Shown here: positions 12,470-14,337 of the stretch, piece after piece
How positions within the stretch are numbered: position 1 is the first letter of the stretch
How the letters are laid out: the number at the start of each line of letters is the position of its first letter
Assembly: GCA_947165555.1 (NCBI GenBank)
Contig: CAMVAR010000003.1
Location: forward strand, 1-14,337
DNA length: 14,337 nucleotides
Origin: an uncultured Pseudomonadota bacterium
GTDB lineage: Bacteria; Pseudomonadota; Alphaproteobacteria; Rs-D84
Direction: 5' to 3'
Program-made: the position numbers and the translations under genes
The notes under the pieces: model-generated
Seen by the model: the letters and a program-made list of their open reading frames with translations, nothing else
Database searches by the model: none
What the model was told of the DNA's origin: nothing

Positions 12470-13216
12470 CTAGATATTTTTCAACATATTTTGTACGTTT
12501 TGTAAAACGGTCCATACATCTGATTTTGCGGCTGGTTTTAGCATCAAATAATTTGGATGATAAATCGGATAAACCATAATGTCATTAGATGTGCGTACCG
12601 GCACGCCATGCGCCCGCATCAGGTCAATGCCGGCAATTTTGGCCGCCGCCAGTGTGCCAATCGTTAAAATTATACGTGGCGATATTAACTCTATGAATTT
12701 ATTAACAAATGGTCGTGCCAATTCTAACTCGTTGGTTGTGGGCGACCGTCCACCCGGTGTACGCCAAAAAATCAATGGCGATATTGATACGGTATCTCGT
12801 CCCATACCGATTGCGTATAACATTTTATCTATCATTTCGCCCGCCGCCCCCGATAGTATATTCCCGGACGCATCATCGTCACTGGACGGGATGTCAGTAA
12901 TTATCATCATCGGTCCGGGATTTTGTGGAACATGCGGTAACACCGTATTTGATGCACCGGCACGCAACGGATGATTAAATTCTTGTATCATGCGCATTAA
13001 TGTTTCGATTGTGCCCGGGCGCAACGCCATGGCGGTTGCCGTTTCAACATCAACCGTTGTCATTGGTGATATTGGTGGTACAACTGTTGATGTTACACGG
13101 GTTCGGGCCGAATCGATCTCCCGCCCTATATTTGACCTGGGTACAATTTCACCGGCCAATTCTGACAATTCCCATTTGACACCGGCCATAACTAAATCTT
13201 GTAAATCTGTATTCAT
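12470..13216 (-). CDS. Uracil-DNA glycosylase family 4-like protein lacking Fe-S cysteines, 248 aa
   Basis: The C-terminal ~170 residues follow the pattern of family 4 UDG (the 'SPO1 DNA polymerase-related' group): GEMIDKMLYAIGMGRDTVSISPLIFWRTPGGRSPT, FVNKFIELISPRIILTIGTLAA and the DNA-binding motif YHPNYL (H220), close to the family's yHPaYLL. Such enzymes cut uracil from DNA to start base excision repair. Departures are clear: the protein has no cysteine at all, so the four cluster ligands are gone (NHPLR in place of the usual CPL, FWRTPGGR for KCRPPGNR, and Ala in place of the Cys before PFV), and the catalytic-site motif GEAPG reads TDIPS. The N-terminal ~80 residues are not recognisable. 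ATG 13216 is chosen over a TTG at 13225, which would overlap its AAGGA site. It may be a cluster-free glycosylase, a non-catalytic DNA-binding relative, or a decaying gene, though the frame is intact. Confidence 0.82.
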   Translation of the reverse strand: MNTDLQDLVMAGVKWELSELAGEIVPRSNIGREIDSARTRVTSTVVPPISPMTTVDVETATAMALRPGTIETLMRMIQEFNHPLRAGASNTVLPHVPQNPGPMMIITDIPSSDDDASGNILSGAAGEMIDKMLYAIGMGRDTVSISPLIFWRTPGGRSPTTNELELARPFVNKFIELISPRIILTIGTLAAAKIAGIDLMRAHGVPVRTSNDIMVYPIYHPNYLMLKPAAKSDVWTVLQNVQNMLKNI

Positions 13217-13252
13217 GTTTGGCAAATCCTTTTTTGGCTGATTTGTTTTATC

Positions 13253-13279
13253 TTGATTTTTGATTTATTTTGTTATAGA
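13253..13279 (+). promoter_or_regulatory. pal promoter
   Basis: TATAGA (13274-13279) preceded by TGT gives an extended -10 (TGnTATAGA), with TTGATT (13253-13258) 15 bases upstream. Using TAGACT as -10 gives a spacing of 17. A TATAAC on the minus strand (13272-13277) overlaps it and could serve the divergent UDG-infC unit. The AGGGAG ribosome site lies seven bases before the pal ATG. Confidence 0.5.
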
Positions 13280-13317
13280 CTAGACCACGAGTAACAGAAA
13301 CTCAAGGGAGTATTTTC

Positions 13318-13746
13318 ATGAAAATAAAAAACTTTGCTTTATTGGCGGGTGCGGCCGGGTTACTGGCGGCATGCGGTTCTTCGAAGGTTACAAACACAAA
13401 TAACCTGCCCGAAGATATTAACAACCAACGTGTATTCTTTGCGTTTAATTCCGCAGAGATTTCAAATGCGGCCCACGATAACCTGATGGGCCAGGCATTA
13501 TACATGAAGGCCAACAAAGATGTTAAGGTTCAGATTGCTGGTAACTGCGACGAACGCGGTTCAACGGAATACAACCTTGCATTGGGTGCGCGTCGTGCAA
13601 ACGCGGCAAAACGCGTATTGGTTGACGAAGGTATCGATGCGAAACGTATTTCCACCATTTCCTATGGTAAAGAACGCCCATTGGTCAAAGGTACCGGCGA
13701 AGACGTTTGGAAATTCAATCGTAACGCAACAACAACTGTTAAATAA
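13318..13746 (+). CDS. pal: Peptidoglycan-associated lipoprotein Pal, 142 aa
   Basis: A lipoprotein signal (MKIKNFALLAGAAGLLAAC) ends in a clear lipobox LAAC with the lipidated C19; residue +2 is Gly, so the protein is sent to the outer membrane. The OmpA-like domain follows, with VFFAFNSAEI, the peptidoglycan-binding signature NCDERGSTEYNLALGARRA and RISTISYGKERPL. Pal ties the outer membrane to peptidoglycan and works with TolB/TolQRA during division. Length is slightly short for the family but all parts are there. ATG 13318 has AGGGAG seven bases upstream. Its usual neighbours tolQRAB and ybgF are absent: it is a single-gene unit with its own promoter and tandem terminators. G20-S-S-K after the Cys is a normal short tether. 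Confidence 0.96.
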   Translation: MKIKNFALLAGAAGLLAACGSSKVTNTNNLPEDINNQRVFFAFNSAEISNAAHDNLMGQALYMKANKDVKVQIAGNCDERGSTEYNLALGARRANAAKRVLVDEGIDAKRISTISYGKERPLVKGTGEDVWKFNRNATTTVK

Positions 13747-13768
13747 TATTTACCAGTGTTGAAAATTC

Positions 13769-13794
13769 AAAAACGCCCGTTTGGGCGTTTTTTT
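13769..13794. terminator. Bidirectional terminator between pal and parB
   Basis: AAAAACGCCC and GGGCGTTTTTTT form an 8-bp or longer stem with loop GTTT, with a T-run on the + strand and an A-run on the other side. It ends pal 22 bases after its stop and can also stop convergent transcription from parB. Confidence 0.85.
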
Positions 13795-13825
13795 AGTGTT
13801 TGGAGTGGTATTTTTGATGTTTTTT

Positions 13826-13850
13826 GCCGGGTTGTTTTTCCGGCTTTTTT
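13826..13850 (+). terminator. Second terminator after pal
   Basis: GCCGG (13826-13830) and CCGGC (13840-13844) enclose a T-rich 9-base loop and are followed by six T residues. It is a shorter back-up terminator for pal. CCGGC can instead pair with GGCCGG at 13869-13874. Confidence 0.5.
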
Positions 13851-13885
13851 GGAAAAAAATGCAAAAAAGGCCGGGAATTTTGTTA

Positions 13886-14245
13886 TTATTTTTTGCCGGT
13901 AATTTTATCAACAATCTCGGCCAGGTGTGTGCGCGTCGTGAACGAAATTACAATTTGCCCCGCCCCACCCCGTCGTTCGGTTATTTTAACACGCGACATC
14001 AACGCATGGCCAATACGTTTTGTCATATCGTTTATTTCCGATTCGTTCATAGATTTATCGGCGTATGCACGCGCACGCGCGGCACGTGGGGCGCGTTTTA
14101 CTTTCTTTTCTGTATCCGCAACCGATAAACCGCCCGCAATAATTTCTTGTGCCAATTTTTCCGGGTCATCGGCAACCGCAATCGTGCGCGCATGTGATGC
14201 GGATAATTCGCCCTGCTCTACCATTTTCTTAACAGATGCCGGCAA
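13886..14245 (-). CDS. parB: Chromosome-partitioning protein ParB, C-terminal part
   Basis: The visible 119 residues match the end of ParB: the last part of the helix-turn-helix/linker region (LPASVKKMVEQGELSASHARTIAVADDPEKLAQEIIAGGLSVADTEKKV) and the C-terminal dimerisation domain (NESEINDMTKRIGHALMSRVKI, GGAGQIVISF, HLAEIVDKI). Full ParB proteins are ~280-300 aa; the N-terminal CTPase and DNA-binding parts are missing. ParB loads at parS and works with ParA in chromosome segregation; no parS-like 16-mer was noticed here. The frame is open to a TGA at 14267-14269, and similarity continues beyond it (next entry), so TTG 14245 is only the first available start codon and probably not a real one. 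The gene is convergent with pal. Confidence 0.85.
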   Translation of the reverse strand: MPASVKKMVEQGELSASHARTIAVADDPEKLAQEIIAGGLSVADTEKKVKRAPRAARARAYADKSMNESEINDMTKRIGHALMSRVKITERRGGAGQIVISFTTRTHLAEIVDKITGKK

Positions 14246-14337
14246 CGCATTCAGCAGAAAAAGCGATCAAATATAACTTTACGATTTGCCAATAAGCCGT
14301 TCTTCTGCTCTCATGTATTATTTGCATTTTATAATCA
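14246..14337 (-). pseudogene. parB: Upstream ParB sequence interrupted by stops
   Basis: Read in the same frame as the entry above, this stretch gives AEERLIGKS, a stop, SYI, a stop (TGA), then SLFLLNALP leading straight into PASVKKM. ParB normally reads like ERxGKSRSYIANLLRLLNLP at this helix-turn-helix, so the similarity continues through three stop codons (TAA at 14279-14281, TGA at 14267-14269, TAA at 14318-14320) with at most one codon lost. Either parB has decayed by substitution, or the last ~90 bases of the contig contain consensus errors. The second is at least as likely at a contig end. Confidence 0.55.

Noticed and set aside
11824..12579. 251-codon + strand frame opposite infC
   Set aside because: It is antisense to infC and overlaps parts of two other genes; no start signal or recognisable motif.

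Overview
This window reads as one contig from an AT-leaning Gram-negative bacterium. Outer-membrane proteins (an autotransporter barrel and the Pal lipoprotein) set the cell type. The style of UDG, TruB, PNPase and ParB suggests an alphaproteobacterium, perhaps an uncultured host- or gut-associated lineage. The lineage is inference; the cell type is well supported. Both ends cut through genes.

Left part (1-3910, + strand) is AT-rich and accessory-looking. It holds the C-terminal 644 residues of an autotransporter, a 228-residue protein of unknown function with its own strong sigma-70-type promoter, and a DUF3800-family protein (putative RNase H-like nuclease) with an extended -10 promoter. 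Strong hairpins separate these genes. A junction follows at 4024-4390: an intact tRNA-Val(UAC) gene on the minus strand, and 190 bases upstream of it a second copy of its 5' half whose 3' half is missing. An imperfect 18-bp inverted repeat lies between them and contains the likely tRNA promoter. This looks like the scar of duplication or integration at a tRNA gene, and it coincides with the change from accessory to core DNA.

Central part (4391-13216, minus strand) is core information-processing DNA. In order of transcription: a family-4-like uracil-DNA glycosylase lacking all its expected Fe-S cysteines; infC, which most likely starts at an AUU codon; a 132-residue unknown; a terminator; xseB-mutS-truB-rpsO; a terminator; then a new promoter and a long leader hairpin for pnp, a 121-residue unknown coupled to pnp, and ybaB. 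Repair (UDG, MutS, ExoVII), translation (IF3, S15, TruB) and RNA decay (PNPase) are thus arranged in consecutive units.

Right part (13250-14337): pal on the + strand with its own promoter and tandem terminators, convergent with the 3' part of parB. The parB reading frame continues recognisably past the first in-frame stop but contains several stops near the window edge, so it is either decayed or wrongly assembled there.

No insertion sequence, integrase, CRISPR array or rRNA was seen. The best candidates for something new are the tRNA-Val junction, the three orphan proteins, the cysteine-free UDG, and the putative regulatory leaders of infC and pnp.
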